NCBI RefSeq assembly: GCF_048060115.1
Contig: NZ_JBHMIM010000008.1
Span: forward strand, 62,001-126,000
DNA: 64,000 bases
Direction: 5' to 3'
Source of the DNA: Micromonospora_E sp048060115
GTDB taxonomy: Bacteria; Actinomycetota; Actinomycetes; Mycobacteriales; Micromonosporaceae
Shown: positions 16,502 through 24,848 of the stretch, in pieces
Layout: each line of letters opens with the position of its first letter
Numbering within the stretch: position 1 is the stretch's first letter
Position numbers and translations under genes: made by a program
The notes under the pieces: model-generated
What the model was told of the DNA's origin: nothing
What the model saw: the letters and a program-made list of their open reading frames with translations, nothing else
The model's database searches: none

Positions 16502-17209
16502 GTGAGCGGCAGCGAGTATCTGATATCGGAGCTACGGCGAGTGCGCGAGACGATGGAGCTCACCCAGGATTCATGGGGCGAGCGCATCCACTTCTCCGCG
16601 AAGCACGTCGGCTCGATCGAACGCGGCGAACGCCCTGCCCTGCCCAACTACCTGGGCATGGTCGACAAGGTGTTCGGCACCACGTTCATGAAGTTCTACC
16701 GCGAGTTCGTCATCGGTGAACACGCACCCGTCTGGTTCAAGCCGTTCATCGAGCACGAGCAGCGGGCCAGCCTACTCCGAGCCTTTCAACCGTTGGTCGT
16801 GCCCGGACTGTTGCAAACCGAGGCATACGCGCGAGCGGTACTCACGACATACGGCATTCATGGCGAGAAGTTGGAAACAGCGATCTCGACTCGAATCGAA
16901 CGACAAGAGATCTTGAGCCGCGAGTCGAACCCCTGCCATCTGGTCGCGGTGATCGACGAGGCGTTGCTGCACCGTGGCGTCGGCGGACCGGAGGTCATGC
17001 ACCACCAACTCACCGCGCTCGCTGAGGCAGCCGAACGCCCCAACATCCAGATTCACCTGATCCCGCTGTCAACCGGTGCCTACCCCGGCGGCGACGGCGG
17101 ATTCGTCCTCGCCACCGTGGAAGGCCGGACGGTCGGCTACGTGGAAGGCCACCGACGCGGCAAGGTGGTCGAAGCGCCAGACGACACCGCAGAACTTGAA
17201 TGGACATGA
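16502..17209 (+). CDS. XRE-family regulator with DUF5753
   Basis: The N-terminal 70 residues form a helix-turn-helix (LISELRRVRETMELTQDSWG, FSAKHVGSIERGER), followed by the DUF5753 ligand-binding-like domain (FQPLVVPGLLQTEAYARAVL, ERQEILSR, VIDEALLHRGVGG, IQIHLIPLSTGAYPGGDGGF). This architecture is extremely common in actinomycetes, usually paired with a downstream DUF397 gene as here, and the pair is described as a toxin-antitoxin-like or developmental switch. GTG at 16502 has no strong ribosome binding site. Neighbouring targets are unknown; the defence operon lies 1 kb away but divergent. Confidence 0.9.
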   Translation: MSGSEYLISELRRVRETMELTQDSWGERIHFSAKHVGSIERGERPALPNYLGMVDKVFGTTFMKFYREFVIGEHAPVWFKPFIEHEQRASLLRAFQPLVVPGLLQTEAYARAVLTTYGIHGEKLETAISTRIERQEILSRESNPCHLVAVIDEALLHRGVGGPEVMHHQLTALAEAAERPNIQIHLIPLSTGAYPGGDGGFVLATVEGRTVGYVEGHRRGKVVEAPDDTAELEWT

Positions 17210-17382
17210 CCGGCGCCCGCTGGCACAAGAGCAGGCACAGCGACACTCAGGACTGCGTCGAGGTGGCGGAGAACCTTCCGGGTCGGGTGTACGTCCGGGA
17301 CACCAAGGACCGTGACGGCGGCACCCTGACCTTCGCTCCCGCCGCCTGGCAATCCTTCATTGAGGTGACCGCCAAACACTGA
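17200..17382 (+). CDS. DUF397 small protein
   Basis: The 60-residue product MDMTGARWHKSRHSDTQDCV continues with VEVAENLPGRVYVRDTKDRD and ends AAWQSFIEVTAKH. This is the standard DUF397 pattern (ARW.KS..S...DCVEVA ... VRDSKD ... F....W..F). It overlaps the upstream XRE gene; the ATG at 17200 matches the usual family start, and a second ATG at 17206 forms an ATGA overlap with the upstream stop. It is expected to act with the preceding regulator. Confidence 0.9.
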   Translation: MDMTGARWHKSRHSDTQDCVEVAENLPGRVYVRDTKDRDGGTLTFAPAAWQSFIEVTAKH

Positions 17383-17423
17383 GCCACCGGCCAGCATGCA
17401 GTTGACCGGCCGCTGACCCACCG

Positions 17424-17467
17424 CAGCCCCCCTGTCCGGCCCTCGTCACGGGCCGGACAAGGGGCTG
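17424..17467. terminator. Bidirectional terminator hairpin
   Basis: CAGCCCC...GTCCGGCCC pairs with GGGCCGGAC...GGGGCTG around the loop TCGTCAC, with one bulged base. It lies between the convergent DUF397 gene and the DUF5134 gene and has no long T-run on either side. Confidence 0.7.
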
Positions 17468-17487
17468 ATGCGTGCCGCCAGCGGGTC

Positions 17488-18090
17488 TCAGGTGTTCATC
17501 AACAGCAGCATCGTCGCCATGCCTGCGCTCATCACCGAGTAGCTCAGTAGATGCAGCCGGTGGCCGGACGTCGGCCTCGCGGCACGGTACAGCCACCACA
17601 GCGCCCCGGTCCCGCTCAGGACCACGAAGACGACGTTCACCGTGTCCGCCCACGCCGGGGTCGGCGTGGGTACCGCGCCGGCGGCGGCTACGCCGTGCGA
17701 ATGCCCGGAGCCGCCGCCGATCGCCATCTCCGACATGAGGATCGGCATCGCCGCGAGCATCCAGATCATCGCCACGTTCTGCGTGACGTGACCCAGCACG
17801 TCGACCCGCTCCGACGTGCTCCGCACCCGCAGGTACGCGGGCAGCAACGCGAACGCGAGGATGCCGAAGATGGCGACCTGCGCCCAGGCGAACACGCCAT
17901 CGACCATCAGCCAGACCATCAAGATCATCGCAGCGCTCATCACGCAGTGATTGATGTCGATCAGCTCCGCGTCGGAGAACGCCTGCTCACGCGGCACGCC
18001 ACGACGACGGATGACCAGGTCACCGACGCAGACGAGCCCGGTCAGCAAGAAAACGATCGTCAGAACGGGAACCCAGGGCGTCTCCAGCAC
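17488..18090 (-). CDS. DUF5134 integral membrane protein
   Basis: The 200-residue product has about six hydrophobic segments (VPVLTIVFLLTGLVCVGDLV, AQVAIFGILAFALLPAYL, VNVVFVVLSGTGALWWLYRA, SAGMATMLLLMN). Conserved-looking INHCVMSAAMILMVW and VTQNVAMIWMLAAMPILM fit the DUF5134 family, and GGGSGHSHG is a histidine-containing loop that could bind a metal. GTG at 18090 or 18108 are possible starts. It is divergent from the PepSY gene, an arrangement that suggests a shared membrane or metal-related role; function is not established. Confidence 0.8.
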   Translation of the reverse strand: MLETPWVPVLTIVFLLTGLVCVGDLVIRRRGVPREQAFSDAELIDINHCVMSAAMILMVWLMVDGVFAWAQVAIFGILAFALLPAYLRVRSTSERVDVLGHVTQNVAMIWMLAAMPILMSEMAIGGGSGHSHGVAAAGAVPTPTPAWADTVNVVFVVLSGTGALWWLYRAARPTSGHRLHLLSYSVMSAGMATMLLLMNT

Positions 18091-18156
18091 GACTCTAGCT
18101 AGTACCACAGGTCGCCACCGGCGAACAATATGACGATCAGGGAAGGGCCAGCCGCG

Positions 18157-19590
18157 ATGACCGCCGCAGAAACCGAGACCCCGACTTCCGAGGAGGCGCC
18201 GACGCCCCTCGCCAAACCCCGGAAGACCAACTGGTTCGCCGCGTTCTGGCGCTGGCACTTCTACGGGTCCGTGCTCGTCATACCCGTACTCTTCTGCCTT
18301 GCCGTCACCGGCATGACCTACATGTTCCGGGCGGAGGTGGACTCCCTGACCCATCCCGGGGTGCTGCAGGTGCCGGTGGCCGACGGTGCGCAACGATCGG
18401 CGCTGTCGGCCCAGGAGGCCGCCGTCCGCGCGGAGTTCCCGGACCGCCCGATCCTGTCCGTGCAGGACGGCACCGGCGACCGGGCGACCCTGTTCGTCGT
18501 CGGGCTCGACGATGGCAGCAGCACCAACGTCTACGTCGACCCCTACACCGCCACGGTCACCGGCGAGCTCAGCCAGGACCAGCTCATCTCCACCTGGGCC
18601 GAACGCATCCACGGCGACCTGCTCATCGGCGACGGTGGCTTCGGTGACCGCATCGTCGAGCTCGGGGCCTCCTGGGCCATCGTGCTCACGATCACCGGGT
18701 TCATCATCTTCTTCCTCGGCCGCCGCTCCCGCAGCGGCGCACAGGCCAAGGGCAAGCGCGGCGCCCGGCTCCGCAGCTACCACGCCCTCGTCGGGCTCCC
18801 CGTCGGGCTCGGCATCCTGCTACTGGTCGTCTCCGGGCTGCCCTGGACCGGTGTGTGGGGCGCCCAGGCCCAGCAGATCGCGGTCAGCGGGGGCTCCGGA
18901 CTCTGGGGCGCGGACCCCGGTGCCGAGTCCACCATCCGGCAGCAGATCGAGGACGCCGACGGCCAGTCCGCTCCGGCCGGGTGGGCCTCCGGCAACGCCC
19001 CGCAGGGCAGCAGCACCGGCAGCGGCACCCCGATCTCGATCGACCGGGCGGTCACCGCGGCACAGTCACTGGGCGCCCCCGGTCCGTATCTCGTCATGTA
19101 CCCGGAGGGCGAGACCGGAGTGTTCAGCGTGATGAGCAGCCAGTGGTACGACGTCGGCAACCCCGCCGAATCCGACGTCAGCCAGGAAACGACCATCCAC
19201 GTCGACCAGTACAGCGGCGACGTGGTCGGCCAGTACGGCTACGACGACTACAGCGCGATGGCGAAGGTGGTCTCGCAGGGCATCGCCCTGCATGAAGGCC
19301 GCCGCCTCGGGACCTTCAACACGATCATGTCCACGCTCTTCTGCCTCGCGGTGATCTTCATGTGCGTCACCGGTCCGATGATGTGGTGGACGCGGCGGGG
19401 CACCGCCGCCGGCCTCGCCGCACCGCGTGCGAAGCTCCCGGTCTGGGGCAACTGGACGCTGCTCGCCGCGATGGTCGTACTCGGCCTCTTTCTGCCCTTG
19501 TTCGGCCTTTCCCTGCTGGTCATCCTGGCGCTGGACCAGTTCCTCATCCGCCGGGTGCCCGCGCTGAAGTCATTCTTCGGCACGGTCTGA
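18157..19590 (+). CDS. PepSY-associated TM protein (iron-uptake-type membrane reductase family)
   Basis: The product (477 residues from ATG 18157; ATG 18130 is in frame) begins with a short cytoplasmic tail, then TM1 (FWRWHFYGSVLVIPVLFCLA), an extracytoplasmic PepSY domain, TM2 (WAIVLTITGFIIFFLGRRS), TM3 (LPVGLGILLLVVSGLPWTGV), a second PepSY-like loop and C-terminal TM segments (CLAVIFMCVTGPMMWWTRR). Spaced histidines in or near the TM segments (WHFYG, YHALVG, LHEGRRLG) are typical of PepSY/PiuB-type proteins and could bind heme. Members occur in iron, siderophore and copper contexts. The adjacent DUF5134 gene is divergent. Confidence 0.85.
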   Translation: MTAAETETPTSEEAPTPLAKPRKTNWFAAFWRWHFYGSVLVIPVLFCLAVTGMTYMFRAEVDSLTHPGVLQVPVADGAQRSALSAQEAAVRAEFPDRPILSVQDGTGDRATLFVVGLDDGSSTNVYVDPYTATVTGELSQDQLISTWAERIHGDLLIGDGGFGDRIVELGASWAIVLTITGFIIFFLGRRSRSGAQAKGKRGARLRSYHALVGLPVGLGILLLVVSGLPWTGVWGAQAQQIAVSGGSGLWGADPGAESTIRQQIEDADGQSAPAGWASGNAPQGSSTGSGTPISIDRAVTAAQSLGAPGPYLVMYPEGETGVFSVMSSQWYDVGNPAESDVSQETTIHVDQYSGDVVGQYGYDDYSAMAKVVSQGIALHEGRRLGTFNTIMSTLFCLAVIFMCVTGPMMWWTRRGTAAGLAAPRAKLPVWGNWTLLAAMVVLGLFLPLFGLSLLVILALDQFLIRRVPALKSFFGTV

Positions 19591-19822
19591 CCACTGGATC
19601 ACATCGTCAGGTGCAGCACGCCGCGGGTGGCTGACATTGACGGTCCGGGCCTGCTCGACGGAGGCACCGCCGCCGTACCACCGGACGGTGCCGTCGCCGG
19701 CTACCGGCGCACCGGTGGCACGGTCGAGAACCTGAGTGATGCGACCGGTGCAGAAGAAGCTGTGCCAGGTGCGGCAACCAGGGGACACCAGGTTGCCGCA
19801 CCGGGGCGGGCGGGGAGTATCG

Positions 19823-22800
19823 CTAGTCGGTGGTGGTCAACCGGTACGCGTGGATCACCGTCTGGGTGAACGTGTTGCCGTGGCGGTCCTCGCCACCGAT
19901 GCGCAGCGAAGCGAAGCCGTCGCTCTCTGGGTGCCCGACCGTCGCCACCCAGTTGCGGCCGTCGGCGCGTACCTGTGCCGGCTGCCACGTGTCGCCGTCG
20001 TCGTAGGAGACCTCCACCGACAGCGCGTTCAGGTTGGCGGTGACGCCGGTCTGCCGGCGTACCGTCACCGGGATCTCGAACTCACCGCCGGCCGGTGCCG
20101 CGCCTGCGTCGTCGAGCTGCGGGGTCGGCCGTGCCACCATCACCGGCAGGTTGCGCCACTCGTCGCCGTTGACCCGCCCTGAGGTGAAGGTCCAGGCCAG
20201 GCTGACCTCGGCGGCCAGATCGCTGACGTCGCGGGTCGCCGAGGTTTCCAGCCGGTAGTCGGCCTGTCCCGGCGGCACGACGAAGTAGCCGAAGCCACCG
20301 AAGGGCAACTCTTCGACCAGCTCACCGTCGCGGTAGAGGGCGGTGCGTTCGGTCACCGCACGCGACATACCGGCATGTCCAGCGGCGTCGCCGAACAGCG
20401 GGACCTCGACGAGGATCTCGTCACCGATGCGGCTGGCCCAGTCGTACGGCGACGTGGTCGCCGGCATTGCCGGGCCGAACGGCGGCAGGTTCCAGATATC
20501 GGTGTGCCGGCCACCAGCCGCGTACGCGCGCGGCGGCGCGAAAAGGAGCGACACCGTATCCAGCCAGCCGTCCTCCGACACGTTGGAGAAGTACAGGTCG
20601 GAGAACCAGGCGACCTGCTCGGTGCTGTACCACTCGATCCGCTCGCCTGGAACGGCGACCTCGGCGAGCGAGCCGAAGGCCGTCAGGGCCGGGTTGTCGA
20701 AACTGGGAGCGATCAGTCGGTCGGAGATCTCGCCGGTCGCGACTCCCTGGAAGTCGTGACGCACCCGGGCCAACTCGGCAGCCTGGTAGTCCTTTTGGTA
20801 GCCGGTCGGCAGTTCGCCGGGGATCATCTCACCGAGAGCGTACGTGTACGGGCTGTTGACGAACCCGCCCTCGCCGTCCGGCTTGTACCAGTGGTGGGAG
20901 ATGGCCGAGTTCAGCCACGACACCGGCTCCGTACCGAGGTACTTGGTCGACACTCCGTCGAAGCTGGGATAGGATGCCCCGACACCGAGTGGTCCGAACG
21001 CCGTCTCGAAGGCGACCGTGATGTCGACCGTGTCGGTGCGGGCGTTGGCCTGCGGCACGGTGGCGTTGACCGGCTCGCCCTGCCGCGCGTCCAGCGTGAC
21101 CGTGGCGTCCTGGCTCACGTTCACCTCGGGTGCCACGACGACCGCACTGGTGAAGTCGTTCTCGTCGAACTCGTCGATGCTGCTGAACACGCCGTACCGG
21201 CCCTTGGGCAGTCGCACGGTGGCGGTGCCGTCCGGGTCGTAGACGAGATCGGCGTAGGAGGCGTCCAGTCCGATGACGGCGGTGAAGTGCTCGGCGGCCG
21301 GCTCGCCGGCGGAGTCGACGTGGGCCACGGTGAGGTCGTAGCTTTCCACCTCCCGGTGTACGCCGACCGGGTGACCACCCGGGTCTGTCCGGCGGTGGCG
21401 ACCAGATATCCGCTGTGGAAGCCGTCGGCTGCGTCGACGCTGGTGTCGGCGGTGACGACGACGTTCGCCGTACCGCCGGCCGCAACGGTGACCTGTCCGG
21501 TGCCGGCGGTGAACATGCCGGCCGGGGTGGCGGTGCCGTCCGGCCCGGTCACGTCCCAGGTCAGGTCGAGGGTGACGGCGTCCGTGCCGTCGTTGCGGTA
21601 GGTGACGGTCTTGGTAATCGGCTCGTCGTCGTGGTGCGGCCACAGGGTGCGACCGTAGGAGAGGCTGGCCGGCTCGGCGGTCACCGTCTGGGTGATGGCG
21701 CGGGCGACGTCGACCAGGCCGGCGCCCTGCTGGTACGCGGTGGCCCCGGCGTGCGGCTCGGCCGACGCCATCAGCGTCGACTTGAACTGCAGCGCGGTCC
21801 AGCCCTGCTGCTGCTGGGCGAGTAGCGCGACGGCGCCGGTGATGTGCGGTGCGGACATCGACGTGCCGGGCGCGGAGACGTAGTGCTCGTCGATCGGGAT
21901 GTCGAGGGTGGTGCCTGCGGCCCGGGCGGCGACGATGTCGACACCGGGGGCGGTGATGTCAGGTTTTACGGCGTCGTCGCCGACTCGTGGGCCCCGGCTG
22001 GAGAAGTCGGCGAGGGTGTCGTCGCGGTCGACCGCACCGACGGTCAGCGCGGCGTCGGCGCTGCCCGGCGACCCGACCGTACGGTCGGCTCCGGCGTTGC
22101 CGGCGGAGATGACGAACAGCGTGCCGGTCTGCGTGGTGAGAGTGTTGACCGCCTCCTCGAGGGGGTCGATCTCCGGCCTGTCGCCGCCGCCGATGCTGAT
22201 GTTGACCACGGTTGCCTGCTTCTCCACCGCCAGCCAGTGCATCGCATCGATCATCGCGGAGTCGTCGCAGAGCGATTCGGAGCAGACCTTCGCGGAGATG
22301 ATCTTCGCGTCCGGGGCGACGCCACGGTACTTGCCGTCGGAGGCCGCGCCGCTGCCGGCGATGATCGACGCCACGTGGGTGCCGTGGCCGACGGTGTCGC
22401 CCTCCTCCGGGGCTTCGGTGAAGTTGCGGGTCTCGATGACGACGTCGGCCAGGTCGGGGTGCTCGACGTCGACGCCGCTGTCCATGACGCCGACGGTGAC
22501 GCCGGCTCCGGTGAACCCGGCGTCGTACGCCGCTGGCGCACCGATCTGCGCGACGCTGCGGTCGAGCAGCAGTCGACGCTTGCCGTCCAGCCAGATCTGG
22601 CCGACGCCGGTGTTCGCGCTGCGGGCCGCCGTCGCACCGGCGACTGAGGACCACAGGTCGGCCAGCGTGGACTTGTCGGCGGTGACCGCCGTGCCGTCGA
22701 TCGCGGGCAGGTAGCGCTGCACCTCGACGCCGTCGGGCTGGGTCTCGGCCCCGCCACGGGCCGACGCGCCGTCCGGACGGGTGATGATCAGCGGCAGGGT

Positions 22801-23160
22801 GTCGCGGACGGTGTCGTGGTAGCCCCACTCGATCAGTTTGGTGACGTTGAACAGTCGGCGGTCCAGGGTGCCGTCCTGGATCAACCCGACCGCGTCACGC
22901 GGGATGACGTGCAGCTCGCCGTCGATCCGCTGGGTGCGGAACTGCATGTCGTCCCGATCCGCGCCGGGGCGGATCGCCACCCCGGTGCCGACGACGGCGA
23001 CCTGGTCACCGCTGAGCAGGGTGACGGTGTTGCGCTGTCCGGAGGCCGCCCGTGTGTCGGGTGCCGCCGGGTCCGGTGGTGCCGCCCGGCCGGGGCCACC
23101 GGACCCCAGGACGAGCGCGGCGGCCAGACCGGCGGCCGCGAATCTTCTCGATCGTGTCAC
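19823..23160 (-). pseudogene. Secreted S8 family serine peptidase interrupted by one frameshift
   Basis: Two overlapping minus-strand frames together make one subtilisin-like protease of about 1110 residues. The first has an export signal (RSRRFAAAGLAAALVLGSGG), then the catalytic Asp (TVGVMDSGVD), His (GHGTHVASIIAG) and Ser (YVSAPGTSMSAPHITGAVAL), then an Ig-like domain. The second carries the long C-terminal beta region ending IHAYRLTTTD. They meet near 21358-21370; inserting one base after CGGTCG restores VVTRSGVHREVESYDLTVAH. The catalytic domain is intact, so a shortened active enzyme might still be exported. A sequencing error is possible. GTG at 23160 follows GGGAGG with suitable spacing. 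Confidence 0.8.
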
Positions 23161-23163
23161 CAA

Positions 23164-23474
23164 TACCTCCCCTATGGACGTCTCTCAATACGTCGATGGG
23201 CGTGAAACACCAGGGTTGCATACCTGGTATTCATCTGTTAACCCCCAAAGCTCTTTTAGTACGCAAAAGCCTCGTTCCGCCCAGCGGGTGTCACCTCAGG
23301 ACCGCCCGCCCACTCGACCGGCCAGAGGGAGACACAACGAGGCGGGCCGGCACCCGGGCGGGATCACCACCGCCACGAAGATGGCTTTCGTTGCTCCGCA
23401 TATGCTGCTTTGTCCCAACGGTGGCAGGATCTTCACAGGCGGGCGGAGCCATCCCCGCAGCGGCAGGAGTGGGC
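23164..23474. promoter_or_regulatory. Divergent promoter region with a small dyad
   Basis: This 311-base region separates the S8 protease (minus) from the LysM-like protein gene (plus). Positions 23225-23275 are clearly richer in A and T than the surroundings, as expected for promoters. A dyad ACCAGG-N8-CCTGGT lies at 23209-23228, close to the protease start, and could be an operator. I cannot assign confident -35/-10 boxes, and I see no gene in it. Confidence 0.4.
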
Positions 23475-24848
23475 ATGCGGCAGCGATCGGCGATCCGCCG
23501 GAGAGTGTTGGCCTCGGCGGGCCGGACGATCGCCATCGCGGTCTGGGCGACGGTGCTCAGCGTCCCGGCGGCAAGTGGCTGGGTCGCCTCGGCCGCTGCC
23601 GCACCGGCGCCATCGGCCAGCGCGCCTCAGGACGATTCGGGCCGCGAGAGCGTGCGGTACTACATCGTCGACGAGCTACCCGGCGGTGAGCGGGAGTTCC
23701 TGTTCGCCATCGCGGCCCGTACCCTCGGCGACGGCCGTCGGTACCGGGAGATATTCGAGCTGAACGTGGGCCGGGCGCAGCCGGATGGCGGCCAGTTGAC
23801 CGACGCAGCCCAGCTCGAGCCCGGCTGGATACTCGTTCTCCCCGACGATGCCCGGGGTGCGGGAGTTCGCTACGGGCCATTGCCTGACGTGGGCGGCTCG
23901 GCCGCGGCCCCGCCGGTCCTGTCCCCCACCGCCCCCACCCGGCAGGCAGACCGCAGCACCGAGCTCCTGTTGCGCGGCGGGGCGGCGATGGTAGCGGTCG
24001 GGCTGTTCGCTCTGGCGATCCTGGTCCTGCGCCGTGGCGGTGGCCGCAGCCGCCCGGCTGAACCACCGCCGGTTCTGCCCGCAGTTGCCGTGATCAGGAC
24101 GGCCGCCGCACCACCGTCGGGCAAGGTGGCACCGCGTAGGACGCCACCACCACCGGAGAAGGCGACACCACGTAGGACGCCACCGCCGGCCGCACCACCG
24201 ACACCGCGTAGGACGCCACCACCACCGGACAAGGCGACACCGGACAAGGCGGCAGGTCAGCGGCGCGCCATCGACACGGACGATCCCGCCACCGGGGACC
24301 CTCGTCGACTCGCCCACCTCGAGGTCGAGCTGCGGGTCGGCGAGGATCCGGCGGTGCTGCGGCTCACCGGTCAGCGTCAGCCACGAGGTGCCGCACCGTA
24401 CGGTTGGCACCCGCCGGACGGACTCAGCAAGCCGGCCGGGTCGCACACGCTGATCCCGGTCGGAACCGGACCCGATGGACAGTTCTGGGTCGAACTGCGT
24501 CAGGCCCCGGACGTCCTCACCGTCACCGGTCCGGCCGAAGCCCGCCAACGCGCCGCCCGCCTGCTCACCGAGCGGCTGTTGGCCGCCGGAGTCACCGTGA
24601 CCGTCGTCGGCGACGGCATCACCTCCTTGCCGTCGGGCTGCCGCCGGTACGCCGGCGACACGGCCGCCCTGGTCACCGACGTCACCGCCCAGTCCACGGT
24701 GATCCTCTTCGCCGAGCCCCAACCGAACCAGCTGGCGGCGGTGCGGGCGCTACTCGAACGGCCGGAACGGACGACCGTCCCGATCGTCGTCGCCGAGGGC
24801 CCGTCCGCCCGCTGGACGCTACAGGTGGCCGGGCACGGTGCCCCATGA
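23475..24848 (+). CDS. Membrane-anchored protein with LysM-like domain and proline-rich repeats
   Basis: The 457-residue product starts at ATG 23475 (AGGAG seven bases upstream). It has an N-terminal hydrophobic segment after RQRSAIRRR, an external domain RYYIVDELPGGEREFLFAIA ... YREIFELNVGR ... AQLEPGWILVLP that follows the LysM-type pattern seen in envelope proteins, and a second TM segment (AAMVAVGLFALAILVLRRGG). A cytoplasmic proline-rich linker with three 12-residue repeats PRRTPPPPxKAT follows, then a C-terminal domain with ARLLTERLLAAGVTVTVVGD. Topology is thus external LysM, one crossing, internal C-terminus. It overlaps the next gene by ATGA, so the two products probably act together. 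Function is unknown. Confidence 0.7.
   Translation: MRQRSAIRRRVLASAGRTIAIAVWATVLSVPAASGWVASAAAAPAPSASAPQDDSGRESVRYYIVDELPGGEREFLFAIAARTLGDGRRYREIFELNVGRAQPDGGQLTDAAQLEPGWILVLPDDARGAGVRYGPLPDVGGSAAAPPVLSPTAPTRQADRSTELLLRGGAAMVAVGLFALAILVLRRGGGRSRPAEPPPVLPAVAVIRTAAAPPSGKVAPRRTPPPPEKATPRRTPPPAAPPTPRRTPPPPDKATPDKAAGQRRAIDTDDPATGDPRRLAHLEVELRVGEDPAVLRLTGQRQPRGAAPYGWHPPDGLSKPAGSHTLIPVGTGPDGQFWVELRQAPDVLTVTGPAEARQRAARLLTERLLAAGVTVTVVGDGITSLPSGCRRYAGDTAALVTDVTAQSTVILFAEPQPNQLAAVRALLERPERTTVPIVVAEGPSARWTLQVAGHGAP
24131..24241. repeat. In-frame 36-bp tandem repeats (proline-rich linker)
   Basis: Three units begin at 24131, 24167 and 24203. The first and third are nearly identical over 39 bases and the middle one is diverged. 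They encode the PRRTPPPPxKAT linker. Confidence 0.8.

Noticed and set aside
19591..19822. Possible small gene between the PepSY gene and the S8 protease
   Set aside because: A minus-strand frame (GAPVAGDGTVRWYGGGASVE) looks protein-like but is not a known family, has no ribosome binding site and runs into the end of the PepSY gene; evidence is too weak to call a gene.
24131..24241. CRISPR-like array
   Set aside because: The repeats are contiguous, in frame and encode a proline-rich linker; there are no spacers.
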